Shown here piece by piece: positions 11,162-19,817 of a DNA stretch of 64,000 nt. The DNA lies in contig NZ_VFOW01000001.1 of assembly GCF_006716355.1 (NCBI RefSeq), positions 3,968,001 through 4,032,000 of the forward strand, written 5' to 3'. Numbering within the stretch: the first letter of the stretch is position 1; each line of letters begins with the position of its first letter. The DNA is from Stackebrandtia endophytica. GTDB lineage: Bacteria; Actinomycetota; Actinomycetes; Mycobacteriales; Micromonosporaceae. A program made the translations under genes and the position numbers. The notes beneath the pieces were generated by a model that was not told where the DNA came from, ran no database searches, and worked only from the letters and a program-made list of their open reading frames with translations.

Positions 11162-11902
11162 TCAGGCGGTGTCTCGACGTCGGTTCACCAGGACTTCGAT
11201 ACCGTCCAGGATCCGTTCCAGTCCATATTCGAGCATGAACCTGTCCCCCTCGTCGGGATGACCGGGCATCTCGAAGATCGATCCGGTGGCCAGCAGTTCG
11301 TGGAGGGCCGGGAACCTCTCACGATCGGCGAGGTCGCGCAGGGCGGCCTCGTAGAAGAGGTGTTCCCGGTTGACCGGTACCGATTCGTCGCGAACGATGT
11401 TCTCTTGAAGGCTGACCTGGGATCGAGCGTAGTCACTCAACAGCGACAGGGTCATGAGTCGTTCGAACGCCATGAGCGGCAGATCAGTCAACAGGGACAG
11501 TCCAATGTCGGTCCAATGAAGACTGTTGGGCATGAGTGGCGGTGTGGTGATGGGGATGTCGAGCACCCACGGGTGACGCCGATATGCGGCGATCCACTCA
11601 TGGGTCCACTGCGCCAAGCCGGCACGCCACCCCTGTCCGGTGTCGATCTGAGGCAGTGGGCTGAGCGCGGCGTCCTGTAGATGCGTGAGTAGTTCGTCCT
11701 TCGACCCGACGTGTCGGTACAGCGACATGGTCGCGAAACCCAGGTGCTTGGCGACCCGTGCCATCGAGATGCCGGCGAGTCCGTCGCGGTCGGCGATCTC
11801 GATGGCCGCCGCCACGATCCGGTCCAGGTTCAACTCCACGCGGGCACGCCGCTCCGGTGGCGTGTGAGCGGCCTGTACCGCGGCTGGTAGCTGCGACGAC
11901 AC
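11162..11902 (-). CDS. TetR family regulator with TetR_C_1-like C-terminus
   Basis: 246 aa from GTG 11902, which has an AAAGGA site at good spacing; the in-frame ATG at 11929 would add nine residues. HTH at residues ~22-66 (AAAIEIADRDGLAGISMARVAKHLGFATMSLYRHV). The long C-terminal domain with WTHEWIAAYRRHPWVLDI and a final YGLERILDGIEVLV segment is typical of drug-sensing TetR proteins near transferases and transporters. It precedes the erythromycin-esterase-like gene by 107 bases on the same strand and diverges from the metallophore importer genes, so either could be its target. Confidence 0.88.
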   Translation of the reverse strand: MSSQLPAAVQAAHTPPERRARVELNLDRIVAAAIEIADRDGLAGISMARVAKHLGFATMSLYRHVGSKDELLTHLQDAALSPLPQIDTGQGWRAGLAQWTHEWIAAYRRHPWVLDIPITTPPLMPNSLHWTDIGLSLLTDLPLMAFERLMTLSLLSDYARSQVSLQENIVRDESVPVNREHLFYEAALRDLADRERFPALHELLATGSIFEMPGHPDEGDRFMLEYGLERILDGIEVLVNRRRDTA

Positions 11903-12124
11903 GATGATCCTTTCGGCCGGGGGTTTCACAGTCTATGTCTCCGCCGTGACGGTTCGAGCCACCCGGCCGCCCCCGGTTGACCTGCGCGTTCATTCGCATC
12001 AATGCATGCACTCCCGCGTGGTGGGACGCGAATTGAGATCCGGGTTTCCGTTGTGTGTCAAGGATAGTGATGAGACTTCGGTGCCTCGCGATCATCGATA
12101 CGATCCCCACTCGTTATTACTGAA

Positions 12125-12143
12125 AATGACAATGATTATCATT
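12125..12143. promoter_or_regulatory. Fur/Zur-type operator
   Basis: AATGACAATGATTATCATT is a 9-1-9 inverted repeat with one mismatch and contains the 7-1-7 core TGACAATGATTATCA typical of Fur-family boxes. In actinobacteria iron genes are usually under DtxR/IdeR, whereas Zur uses TGAAAATGATTTTCA-like sites, so zinc control is the better guess. It lies about 35 bases upstream of the permease start. Confidence 0.65.
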
Positions 12144-12176
12144 ACGCTTCCCACTCGACCTCCCCCGAAGAGCGTG

Positions 12177-13286
12177 ATGAGAACACTCCCCACCACGACC
12201 GCGACCGTCGCCGAGGACACCGATCCGCCGCATCCACCTCGCCGTCGGGTCGACCGCCACGGCATCACCGCCCTCGCGGCTCTGCTGGCGGTCATGCTCG
12301 TCGCCTCGGTGTTCATCGCGATCGGGCTCGGTTCGGCGGTCGTGCCGCCGACCGACACCGCGCGCTACCTGTGGGCGGCGGTGACCGGGGGAACGATCGG
12401 CCCCGACGAGGTCACCCGCTACCAGATCATCTGGCAGATCCGCACTCCACGAGTCCTGTTGGCGGCGGTCGTGGGCGCGGGATTGAGCGCGGTGGGTGCG
12501 GCGGTGCAGGCGTTGGTGCGCAATTCGCTGGCCGATCCCTACATCCTCGGTGTGTCGGCGGGCGCCTCGGTCGGGGCGGTCACCGTGTCGCTGTTCGGTG
12601 CCCTGTCGGTGTTGGGGATCTACGCGGTGTCGGTGGGCGCGTTCATCGGCGCGGTGATCGCGACCGGGTTGGTGTACCTGATGGCGCACGGTCGCGGCGG
12701 AGTGAGTCCACTGAGGTTGGTGCTGACCGGGGTCGCGCTGTCGTTCGGGTTTCAAGCCCTGATGAGCGTGATGATCTACTTCACGCCTACCAACGAGGCG
12801 ACCGGCACCGTGCTGTTCTGGACCATGGGGTCGTTCGGGGCCGCGACCTGGGGGACACTCCCGGTCGCGGCGGCGTTCGTCGCGATCGGGATCGTGGTGC
12901 TGCGGGGATACGGCCGGGCACTGGATGTCATGTCGTTGGGGGATGAGACGGCTGCCAGCCTCGGGATCGACTCGATGCGCACCCGCCGACTGTTGTTCGT
13001 GGTGACCGCGCTGATGACCGGCGCGATGGTCGCCGTCAGCGGCACGATCGGTTTCGTGGGTCTGGTCGTGCCGCACATCACCCGGATGATCGTCGGCGCC
13101 GGGCACGCCCGGCTGCTGGTGGTCGCTCCGTTGGGTGGGGCGATCCTCATGGTGTGGGTGGATCTGTTGGCCCGCACCATGGTGGCTCCGCGTGAGTTGC
13201 AGTTGGGGGTCCTCACCGCGCTGATCGGTGTTCCGGTGTTCGTCTATCTGATGCGCCGCAACGGTTACGTCTTCGGAGGTCGATGA
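12177..13286 (+). CDS. FecCD-type ABC transporter permease
   Basis: 369 aa from ATG 12177, preceded by GAAGAG; the open frame extends upstream through the Fur-like box but has no initiation signal there. The sequence shows about nine or ten membrane helices and FecCD/BtuC hallmarks: RTPRVLLAAVVGAGLSAVGAAVQALVRN near residue 85, LADPYILGVSAGASVGA and GTIGFVGLVVPHITRM. It forms the membrane channel for uptake of metal chelates, cobalamin or a similar cofactor with the following ATPase and lipoprotein. The stop overlaps the ATPase start (ATGA). The cassette resembles actinobacterial importers annotated as siderophore or putative F420-0 transporters. Confidence 0.88.
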   Translation: MRTLPTTTATVAEDTDPPHPPRRRVDRHGITALAALLAVMLVASVFIAIGLGSAVVPPTDTARYLWAAVTGGTIGPDEVTRYQIIWQIRTPRVLLAAVVGAGLSAVGAAVQALVRNSLADPYILGVSAGASVGAVTVSLFGALSVLGIYAVSVGAFIGAVIATGLVYLMAHGRGGVSPLRLVLTGVALSFGFQALMSVMIYFTPTNEATGTVLFWTMGSFGAATWGTLPVAAAFVAIGIVVLRGYGRALDVMSLGDETAASLGIDSMRTRRLLFVVTALMTGAMVAVSGTIGFVGLVVPHITRMIVGAGHARLLVVAPLGGAILMVWVDLLARTMVAPRELQLGVLTALIGVPVFVYLMRRNGYVFGGR

Positions 13287-14099
13287 TGGACCTTCGCATC
13301 GAGGACCTCACCGTGACCGTCAACGGTCGCGACCTGGTCGATCGGTTGAACCTCGCCGTCGCCTCCGGTGAGGTGGTGGGTCTGGTCGGGCCCAACGGAT
13401 CCGGCAAGTCAACGGCGCTGCGCTGCGTCTACCGCGCTCTGCGACCCACCGGCGGGATCGTCCGGGTCGGTGGGGACGACCTGTGGCGGCTGCCGCTTCG
13501 TACCGGTGCACAGCGGGTGGCCGCGTTGACCCAGCAGGGCGGGGCCGACTTCGACTTCACGGTCGCCGAGATCGTCGCGTTGGGCCGCAGCCCCCACAAG
13601 TCGGGCAACCGGCCGCTGACTGAAGCCGAGCGGGCCGAATGCGTTCGCGTCATGGAGCAGCTGGACATACGGCACCTGGCCGAGCGCGGAATCCTGGAGC
13701 TGTCGGGCGGGGAGTTGCAACGCACCCTCATCGCGCGCCCTCGTTCAGCAGCCGAGAGTCCTGATTCTCGACGAGCCGACTAACCACCTCGACGTCCGTC
13801 ATCAGATTCGACTGCTCGATCGACTGCGCCACAGCGGTTTGACCGTCCTGGTGGTCCTTCACGATCTGAATCTCGCGGCGGCGACGTGCGACCGGCTCGG
13901 CGTACTCGCCGACGGTCGACTCGTCACTGTCGGCACGCCCGCCGAGGTGCTGACGGATCGGTTGATCCGTGACGTCTTCGGTGTCGACGCGGCCATCGTC
14001 GAGCATCCGATCACCGGTGATCCACAAGTTCTGTTCAGTGTGGACGGCGGTCGCCGCGACGCTGAATCCCCCTCCTCGATGAAAGGAACTCCGACATGA
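13283..14099 (+). pseudogene. ABC transporter ATP-binding protein, frameshifted
   Basis: The first frame (13283-13783) encodes Walker A GPNGSGKS, the Q-loop and signature LSGGELQRTLIARP, then runs out of register. The remainder continues in another frame from about 13740: Walker B LILDEPTNHLD, then VLVVLHDLNLAAA with the H-loop, to a stop at 14099. The homologous reading LIARALVQQP would need two more bases in the GCGCGC run at 13732-13737, so a dinucleotide contraction is the simplest cause. Either the gene is inactive, the run slips reversibly, or this is a sequencing error. As read, the importer lacks an intact energising subunit. The stop overlaps the next gene's ATG. Confidence 0.8.
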
Positions 14100-15085
14100 C
14101 CGACCGACGATTCCCCGCCGTTCTGATGACCACCACCGCGATACTGCTGAGTGGATGCGGTGCTGCGGTCGAGGCGACCGACCGGGCCGCCACCACCGTC
14201 GTCAACCGCTGCGGTGAGGCGATCGAGTACCCGGTGCCGCAACGCGCCGTGGTCTACGAGGGCGGCAGCGCCGACAAACTGTTCGCGCTGGGTTTGACCG
14301 ACCACGTGCTGGGTTACGTGATGCCACCGGCCAACCCGCCGGTGAGCGAGTCACCGTGGGCGGCCGAGTACGCGAAGGTCGAGTTCCTGTCCGACGACCT
14401 GCTCAACCGGGAACTGGTGGTCGATGTGGGTGCCGACTTCGTCGTCGCGGGTTGGAACTCCGGCTTCTCCGACTCACGCGGAATCACGCCCGAGATCCTG
14501 GACACCCTGGGAATTCACAGTTTCATGCACGCCGAGACCTGTTTCAACTACCCGGGCCATCCCGAGCAACACACGCCGTTCGAAGGGCTCTACACCGACC
14601 TGGAACGACTCGGACAGATCTTCGGTGTCGAGGAACGTGCCACTGATCTCATCGCGGAGTACCGCCAGCGGGTCGAGGCGGTGCAGGACCAGGTCGTCGA
14701 CGGTGATCCGGTCAAGGTGTTCCTCTACGACTTCGGCACCGACAAGCCGTTCACCGCCGCCGCCCAGGTGCCGCCCAACGACATCATCCGGCTGGCCGGG
14801 GGAGTGAACATCTTCGGTGACGTCGAGGCCCGGTGGACCGAGGCCGGCTGGGAGGCCGTGGTCGAGGCCGAACCCGAGGTCATCATCATTCTGGAGTACA
14901 ACGATCAGCCCGCCGCGGAGAAGATCGAATTCTTGAAGACCAACCCGACGACTGCGACGCTGCCCGCCGTCGTCGAGGAGAACTTCTACATCCTCGACTA
15001 CAACGAGGCCATCTCCAGTCCACGAAACATCGATGGACTTGAAGGCTTCGCCGAGTACCTGCGTGAGTTCGCCGCCAACCGCTGA
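14096..15085 (+). CDS. Substrate-binding lipoprotein of FecCD-type importer
   Basis: 329 aa. A signal peptide with lipobox LLSGC (Cys at residue ~21) anchors it to the outer face of the membrane. The Fe-siderophore/BtuF-like fold shows in ALGLTDHVLGYV, VGADFVVAGWNSGF, TLGIHSF, a helix of the DLERLGQIFGV type and EVIIILEY near the end. The GWNSGFSDSRGITPE segment resembles proteins called putative F420-0 substrate-binding proteins, a name based on gene context in other species. Ribosome binding site AAAGGAA lies inside the end of the ATPase gene. It is the third gene of the importer cassette; ligand not provable from sequence. Confidence 0.88.
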   Translation: MTDRRFPAVLMTTTAILLSGCGAAVEATDRAATTVVNRCGEAIEYPVPQRAVVYEGGSADKLFALGLTDHVLGYVMPPANPPVSESPWAAEYAKVEFLSDDLLNRELVVDVGADFVVAGWNSGFSDSRGITPEILDTLGIHSFMHAETCFNYPGHPEQHTPFEGLYTDLERLGQIFGVEERATDLIAEYRQRVEAVQDQVVDGDPVKVFLYDFGTDKPFTAAAQVPPNDIIRLAGGVNIFGDVEARWTEAGWEAVVEAEPEVIIILEYNDQPAAEKIEFLKTNPTTATLPAVVEENFYILDYNEAISSPRNIDGLEGFAEYLREFAANR

Positions 15086-15125
15086 CCGTCGACGGCCCGG
15101 CGATCGCTTGTCAGGCAAGGAATCC

Positions 15126-16316
15126 ATGACTTCGCAACTGTGCGACCCCCGTCCCGACCATCTCATCGTCCGGGCCATCTGGCCGGTCCTGCTGGCCGCC
15201 GTGGTGGGGCTGTTCCCGTTCACGATCTACTCGACCTTCCTGGTTCCGATCGCCACCGATTCCGGTATCCCCGAATCGCTGGCCGGGAGTCTTCGAGGGT
15301 TGGGCGGGGTCGCCGCGTTGATGGTGGGAGTGGCGTCGGCGCCGCTGATCGCCCGATGGTCGGCGCCGCACACCACGGCGGTCGGCCTCGGTCTACTGTC
15401 GATCACCAGCCTGGCCGCGACCTGGGCGAACCTGACGTCGTTGATCGTCTTCTGCGTTGGAATCGGTGCGGCGACGGCGATCCTGACCCCGGCGTTGCTC
15501 GCGATCGCCACCGGTGGCCAGTCCTCCCCGGCGGATTCGGGTCGGGCGGCGACCCTGGTGACGGCCACTCAGTCGTTGGCGGCCGTTCTGGCGGCACCGG
15601 TTATCGGGGTGGTCGGGCTGTGGCACGGCTGGCACGGCGCGCTGTGGGGCACCGCCGCGGTCGCCGCGCTGGTCGCGGTGTGGTTCGTGCGATCGGGGCC
15701 GATCGCTGTCGACGGCGGGGCGCGCCTGGAGTACCGGGACACGTTCCGCCGATTGCGCGGGCGTCGAGATCTGTTGGCGCTCATGGTGATCGCGTTCCTG
15801 CGTACCACCGCCTTCATGGGGTATCTGGCGTTTCTGGCGACCCATTACCACCATCGGTTCGGATTGACCGCGCTAGACGTCACTCTGGTGTGGACGCTCA
15901 GCGGCGCGTCGTTCTTCATCGGTAACTTCCTGGCCGGCCGGTGGGCGTCCCGTGTCGGTGACCGGGGGCGGGGACGGCTTCTGGTCGGCGGGTTGGCGGC
16001 GGCGACCGTGGCGGTGGCCGTGGTGTTCTCCGCCGAGTGGTTGACGGTGGCGTTGGTGGCGACCGTCGTCATGGGTTTCGGACACGCGGTGGTGGCGGCG
16101 CTGGTCACCACGGCCATCGCGCATCGCGGTGGCGACCTGACGACGCCCGCATACAGCCTCAATGCCGCCGGGATGAGTCTCGGGGTCTTCGCCGGCGCAC
16201 TCGTGGGTGGTCTCGGGCTCGCGCTGTCCGGGACGGTCGGACTCACCGTCGCGTTGACGCTTCCCACGGTGGTGGCCCTGCTGTCGGCTCGAATCGCGGT
16301 GCGCCGGTCGGGCTGA
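15126..16316 (+). CDS. MFS transporter
   Basis: 396 aa from ATG 15126 with AAGGA upstream. About twelve hydrophobic helices run through the whole length, and internal loops carry basic residues (RRLRGRRDL near residue 200; RWASRVGDRGRGR near 280) as in major facilitator proteins. It follows the importer lipoprotein by 40 bases, so it probably belongs to the same transcript. In metallophore loci such an MFS protein often exports the chelator, but no biosynthetic gene lies nearby, so direction and substrate are open. Confidence 0.87.
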   Translation: MTSQLCDPRPDHLIVRAIWPVLLAAVVGLFPFTIYSTFLVPIATDSGIPESLAGSLRGLGGVAALMVGVASAPLIARWSAPHTTAVGLGLLSITSLAATWANLTSLIVFCVGIGAATAILTPALLAIATGGQSSPADSGRAATLVTATQSLAAVLAAPVIGVVGLWHGWHGALWGTAAVAALVAVWFVRSGPIAVDGGARLEYRDTFRRLRGRRDLLALMVIAFLRTTAFMGYLAFLATHYHHRFGLTALDVTLVWTLSGASFFIGNFLAGRWASRVGDRGRGRLLVGGLAAATVAVAVVFSAEWLTVALVATVVMGFGHAVVAALVTTAIAHRGGDLTTPAYSLNAAGMSLGVFAGALVGGLGLALSGTVGLTVALTLPTVVALLSARIAVRRSG

Positions 16317-16339
16317 CCACAACCGGTTCGCCAATGATG

Positions 16340-16374
16340 TGTGTATGAGATACGCTATGCGTATGTCATACACA
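16340..16374. promoter_or_regulatory. Nested inverted repeat at the drrAB-like start
   Basis: Outer arms TGTGTATGA (16340-16348) and TCATACACA (16366-16374) enclose a second palindrome ATACGC-TAT-GCGTAT. The element overlaps the likely ATG at 16363, so a repressor bound here would block expression. The binding protein is not evident. Confidence 0.6.
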
Positions 16375-17268
16375 CAGAATGATCTCATGGTCGAGGTCGC
16401 GAATCTCCGAAAGGCATTCGGGGATCACCGGGTGCTCGACGGCATCGACCTGGCGATCCCCCGCGGCACCGTCTACGCCCTGTTGGGGCCCAACGGTGCG
16501 GGTAAGACCACCTTTGTCAAGATCCTCAGCACGCTGCTGCCGATGGATTCGGGAACCGCACGCATCGCCGGGCACGATGTGGTCGCCGACCCGACCGCGG
16601 TCCGGCGCGCCATCAGCGTGACCGGACAGTTCTCGGCGGTCGATCCACTGTTGACCGGGCGGGAGAACCTGACCCTCATCGCCCGATTGGGCCGGACCCC
16701 GCGCCGCCGGGTCGCCGGCGAGGTGTCGGCGATGCTGGAGCGGTTCGACCTCACCGGTGCCGCCGACCGGCGCGTCGCCACATACTCCGGCGGCATGACC
16801 CGACGGCTCGACATCGCGATCAGCATGCTCAGCCGCCCGAACGTCCTGTTCCTGGACGAGCCGACCACCGGACTCGACCCGCGCAGCCGGCAGGCGGTCT
16901 GGGAACTGATGTCCGAACTCGCCGACCGGGGCGTCACCGTCCTGCTGACCACCCAATACCTTGAGGAGGCCGATCAACTGGCCGATCGCGTGGCCGTCCT
17001 GGACGGCGGTGGAATCGTGGCCGAGGGCAGCCCCGCCGAGCTGAAGCGTCGCGTCGGCTCCGACATCGTCGACATCCACTACGGCGACCGCGTCGAGAGC
17101 CTCACCACCGACGGCAGTTTCGCCGACATCCGTCGGGCGATCCTGGCGGTGGCCGAGCGGCCCGAACCCACCGCGATGTCGATTCGCACCCCGAGCCTGG
17201 ACGACGTGTTCCTCCAACTGACCGGGCAGCCTCGAACCCGCCGCGACCGCGAAGGAGTCGACGCATGA
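16363..17268 (+). CDS. DrrA-type ABC exporter ATP-binding protein
   Basis: 301 aa from ATG 16363; the N-terminus MSYTQNDLMVEVANLRKAFG matches the family, though no strong ribosome binding site is seen and ATG 16387 is possible. Walker A GPNGAGKT (residues 42-49), signature YSGGMTRRLD, Walker B LFLDEPTTGLD and the DrrA-like C-terminal extension TPSLDDVFLQLTG are present. With the following permease it forms an ABC-2 exporter of the daunorubicin-resistance class, moving hydrophobic compounds out. Start is embedded in an inverted repeat, and its stop overlaps the permease start (ATGA). Confidence 0.9.
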   Translation: MSYTQNDLMVEVANLRKAFGDHRVLDGIDLAIPRGTVYALLGPNGAGKTTFVKILSTLLPMDSGTARIAGHDVVADPTAVRRAISVTGQFSAVDPLLTGRENLTLIARLGRTPRRRVAGEVSAMLERFDLTGAADRRVATYSGGMTRRLDIAISMLSRPNVLFLDEPTTGLDPRSRQAVWELMSELADRGVTVLLTTQYLEEADQLADRVAVLDGGGIVAEGSPAELKRRVGSDIVDIHYGDRVESLTTDGSFADIRRAILAVAERPEPTAMSIRTPSLDDVFLQLTGQPRTRRDREGVDA

Positions 17269-18044
17269 ACCACGCGACCACGGCCGGATACCGACCGGTC
17301 GGCGACATTCTCCTCATGACCGGTCGAAGCATCCGGCGCAGTCTGCGCCAGGTGGACAACCTGCTGGCCGGGGTGTTCGTGCCGGTCATGATGATGCTGC
17401 TGTTGACCACGGTCTTCGGCGGCGCGATGTCCACGGGGGAGTTCGACTACGTCGACTACGTGGTGCCCGGGGTCCTGTTGATGTGCGCCGGATTCGGTGC
17501 CGCACAGGTGACCATGAGCATCACCTACGACATCCAACAGGGCATCGTCAGCCGGTTCCGCACCATGAACGTGCTCCCATCGGCAGTCCTCATCGGACAC
17601 GTGTTCTCGGCGCTGCTGCGCAACCTGGCGTCATTGGCGTTGGCCACCGGCGTCGCGGTTCTCATCGGGTTCAGGCCGGAGGCGGACCTCCTCGACTGGC
17701 TGGCGGCCACCGGAATCCTGTCCTTCTTCATCCTGGCGCTGTCGGGACTGTCCGCGTTGTTCGGTCTGCTGATCAAGAGCGTCGACGCCGCATACGTGCC
17801 GTCGTTCTTCTTCCTGTTCCTGCCGTACGTCTCCAGCGGGTTCGTGCCGGTGGAGACGCTGCCGGGCTGGTTGCAACCGGTGGCCGAGCACCAGCCGATG
17901 ACCCCGCTGATCGAGAGCGTCCGGTCGTTCCTGCTCGGGACACCGTTGGGGAACAACGCGTGGATCGCGATCGCCTGGTGCACCGGGATTCTGGTGGTAT
18001 CGGCGGTCACCACCAGCGTGGTGTGGCGCCGCCTGAAGCGGTGA
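17265..18044 (+). CDS. DrrB-type ABC-2 permease
   Basis: 259 aa with six hydrophobic segments, the ABC-2 signature around residues 75-125 (AAQVTMSITYDIQQGIVSRFRTMNV shortened here to its core QGIVSRFRTM) and the family PYVSSGFVPVETLPGWLQ loop. It is the membrane half of the exporter and overlaps the ATPase gene by four bases. The downstream TetR gene is convergent, six bases away. Confidence 0.9.
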   Translation: MNHATTAGYRPVGDILLMTGRSIRRSLRQVDNLLAGVFVPVMMMLLLTTVFGGAMSTGEFDYVDYVVPGVLLMCAGFGAAQVTMSITYDIQQGIVSRFRTMNVLPSAVLIGHVFSALLRNLASLALATGVAVLIGFRPEADLLDWLAATGILSFFILALSGLSALFGLLIKSVDAAYVPSFFFLFLPYVSSGFVPVETLPGWLQPVAEHQPMTPLIESVRSFLLGTPLGNNAWIAIAWCTGILVVSAVTTSVVWRRLKR

Positions 18045-18049
18045 GGTGG

Positions 18050-18772
18050 TCAGGAACCCATCAGGCGTTCGATCAGCCGGCCACCGGCACCGGGCGGGAT
18101 CGTCTCGGGGCCGGTGACCGATCGAAGCAGCACCGTGAAGTTCGTGATGGAGATGATCCCGATCGCGGTGTCGTAGTCGGACTCGGTCGGCGGGTTCGCC
18201 TTCCCCGCTGGGGCCCGGTCGTCCCGGACCTTCCTCGCCAGCCAGTGCACCGAGTCGGCCAGTTGGGGGGCCAGTTCGGCGTGGGATTCGGGGTGCCGCA
18301 CCGCGTACGTCATGATCTCCAGCCCGCGCAGCATCGTCTCGTCGTCGACATGGTGGTCGGCGTTGTCCCGCATCGCATCGGCCAGGCAGGAGACATCCTC
18401 AGCGGATCCGGCGGTCATGTCGTCGTGCAACTTCTGGCGTGCGAACGCCAGGAACAGCTCGGTCTTCGAGGTGAAGTGCGCGTACAACGCGCCTTTGGTG
18501 TAGCCGGCGGCGGCCGCGATGTCGCCCACCGACGCGCCCTCGTAACCCTTCTCGGCGAACACCCGTCCGGCGGCGGCGAGTAGTTCGGCCCGCGTCTGGT
18601 CCACTTTGCTCGATTTGGTGGGAGCCGTCGGGGGCTTGGTCTTCGGTGGGGGATTCGGCCGCTTTGAGGGGGCCGGTGCGGTGCGCCGCGCCAACAGGTC
18701 GCTCAGGACCGCGGTGGCCTCGGTCAGGGCGCGGGTGGCGGCCCGGATCGTCTCGTCATCGGCGGTGGTCAT
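18050..18772 (-). CDS. TetR family regulator with N-terminal extension
   Basis: 240 aa. An unusual first ~55 residues (predicted helix, then a Pro/Lys-rich linker KRPNPPPKTKPP) precedes the TetR HTH at ~60-105 (AAAGRVFAEKGYEGASVGDIAAAAGYTKGALYAHF). The C-terminal domain is a typical helical sensor. It diverges from the ABC exporter gene at 18873, and three 14-bp palindromes sit in the gap, so it most likely represses that exporter and itself. The extension may come from a start chosen too far upstream, but codon use in it is normal. Confidence 0.87.
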   Translation of the reverse strand: MTTADDETIRAATRALTEATAVLSDLLARRTAPAPSKRPNPPPKTKPPTAPTKSSKVDQTRAELLAAAGRVFAEKGYEGASVGDIAAAAGYTKGALYAHFTSKTELFLAFARQKLHDDMTAGSAEDVSCLADAMRDNADHHVDDETMLRGLEIMTYAVRHPESHAELAPQLADSVHWLARKVRDDRAPAGKANPPTESDYDTAIGIISITNFTVLLRSVTGPETIPPGAGGRLIERLMGS

Positions 18773-18792
18773 TCCGCGAGCCTAACCAATGG

Positions 18793-18855
18793 ATACCGAC
18801 CGGTATGACGGGCTGGTCGGAATGCTGATACCGTTCGGTATATACCGATTGGTAT
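18793..18855. promoter_or_regulatory. Three ATACCGnnCGGTAT operators
   Basis: ATACCGACCGGTAT at 18793-18806 and ATACCGTTCGGTAT at 18828-18841 are perfect palindromes outside their two central bases; ATACCGATTGGTAT at 18842-18855 has one mismatch and directly abuts the second. They fill the 100-base gap between the divergent TetR and exporter genes, the place expected for TetR operators. Confidence 0.8.
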
Positions 18856-18872
18856 TTACGAGAGGAGGTTCG

Positions 18873-19817
18873 ATGAGTCCCGTACTCACGATCCGCGGGT
18901 TGACCAAACGCTTCGGTCGGGTGGTCGCCAACGATCGCGTCGACCTGGACGTCGCCGCAGGGGAGGTGCTGGGGTTGTTGGGGCACAACGGCGCGGGGAA
19001 GACCACACTGGTCAACCAGGTGATCGGGCTGGCTCGGCCGGACGCCGGCAGCGTCACCCTCGACGGTGTCGACGCCGTCGCCCACCCCCATCGGGCCCGG
19101 CAACGCGCCGCCGTGCAGGCACAGGCGAACGTGCCCATCACCGGGATGACCCCTCGGGTGGCCATCAACCTGGTCGGACGCATGCGAGGAGGTCGACCGG
19201 CGCGAATCGCCGACCGCACCGACGAACTCCTCGACGCCCTCGACCTGGCGGCCTGGGCCGACACCCCGGCGCAGAAGATCTCCGGCGGTATCGCGCGCCT
19301 CACCGCGTTCTGCATGGCCGCGGTACACCCCACCAGCCTGGTCGTACTGGACGAGCCGACCAACGACGTCGATCCGGTGCGCCGTCGCCTGCTGTGGACA
19401 CAGATACGGGCCCTGGCCGACACCGGAACCGCCGTATTGCTGGTGACCCACAACGTCCGCGAGGCCGAACGCGCCGTCGACCGACTGGCCATACTGGACA
19501 ACGGCGTGAAACTCGCCGATGACACCCCCGCCGGACTCACCGCCGACCTGCGAGGGTGGCTGACCATCGAGCTGGATCTGACCTCGGGGGCGAGCATCGA
19601 CTGGCCCCCCGTGGCCCATCGCCCCGATCGGGCCCGATCCCGCGCCACCGCGGCCGTTCCGGCCGAGTCCGCCGCCGAGGTCGTGGCATGGGCGCAGCAG
19701 CGGGTCGCCGACGGTCTCGTCGAACGCTACGCCCTGACACCGGCGTCACTGGAAGACGTCTACATCGGACTGGTCGGGTCCGCCGAGGCCACCACCATGC
19801 AACGGGAGGCGAAGTGA
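18873..19817 (+). CDS. ABC-2 exporter ATP-binding protein
   Basis: 314 aa from ATG 18873 with a GAGAGGAGG site upstream; the longer frame reads through the operators and is not used. Walker A GHNGAGKT at residues ~37-44, signature ISGGIARL (Ile instead of the usual Leu), Walker B VVLDEPTNDVD. The last hundred residues resemble the regulatory end of multidrug-type ABC-2 ATPases (TPASLEDVYIGLVG). It pairs with the following permease, whose GTG start overlaps its stop. Probably repressed by the divergent TetR protein. Exported compound unknown. Confidence 0.9.
   Translation: MSPVLTIRGLTKRFGRVVANDRVDLDVAAGEVLGLLGHNGAGKTTLVNQVIGLARPDAGSVTLDGVDAVAHPHRARQRAAVQAQANVPITGMTPRVAINLVGRMRGGRPARIADRTDELLDALDLAAWADTPAQKISGGIARLTAFCMAAVHPTSLVVLDEPTNDVDPVRRRLLWTQIRALADTGTAVLLVTHNVREAERAVDRLAILDNGVKLADDTPAGLTADLRGWLTIELDLTSGASIDWPPVAHRPDRARSRATAAVPAESAAEVVAWAQQRVADGLVERYALTPASLEDVYIGLVGSAEATTMQREAK

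Noticed and set aside
11915-11972. tRNA-like arrangement with GGTTCGAGCC and pairing GGCCGGG/CCCGGCC ends
   Set aside because: The spacing is about 55 bases, too short for a tRNA. There is no anticodon arm or CCA end, and it overlaps a TetR start region.
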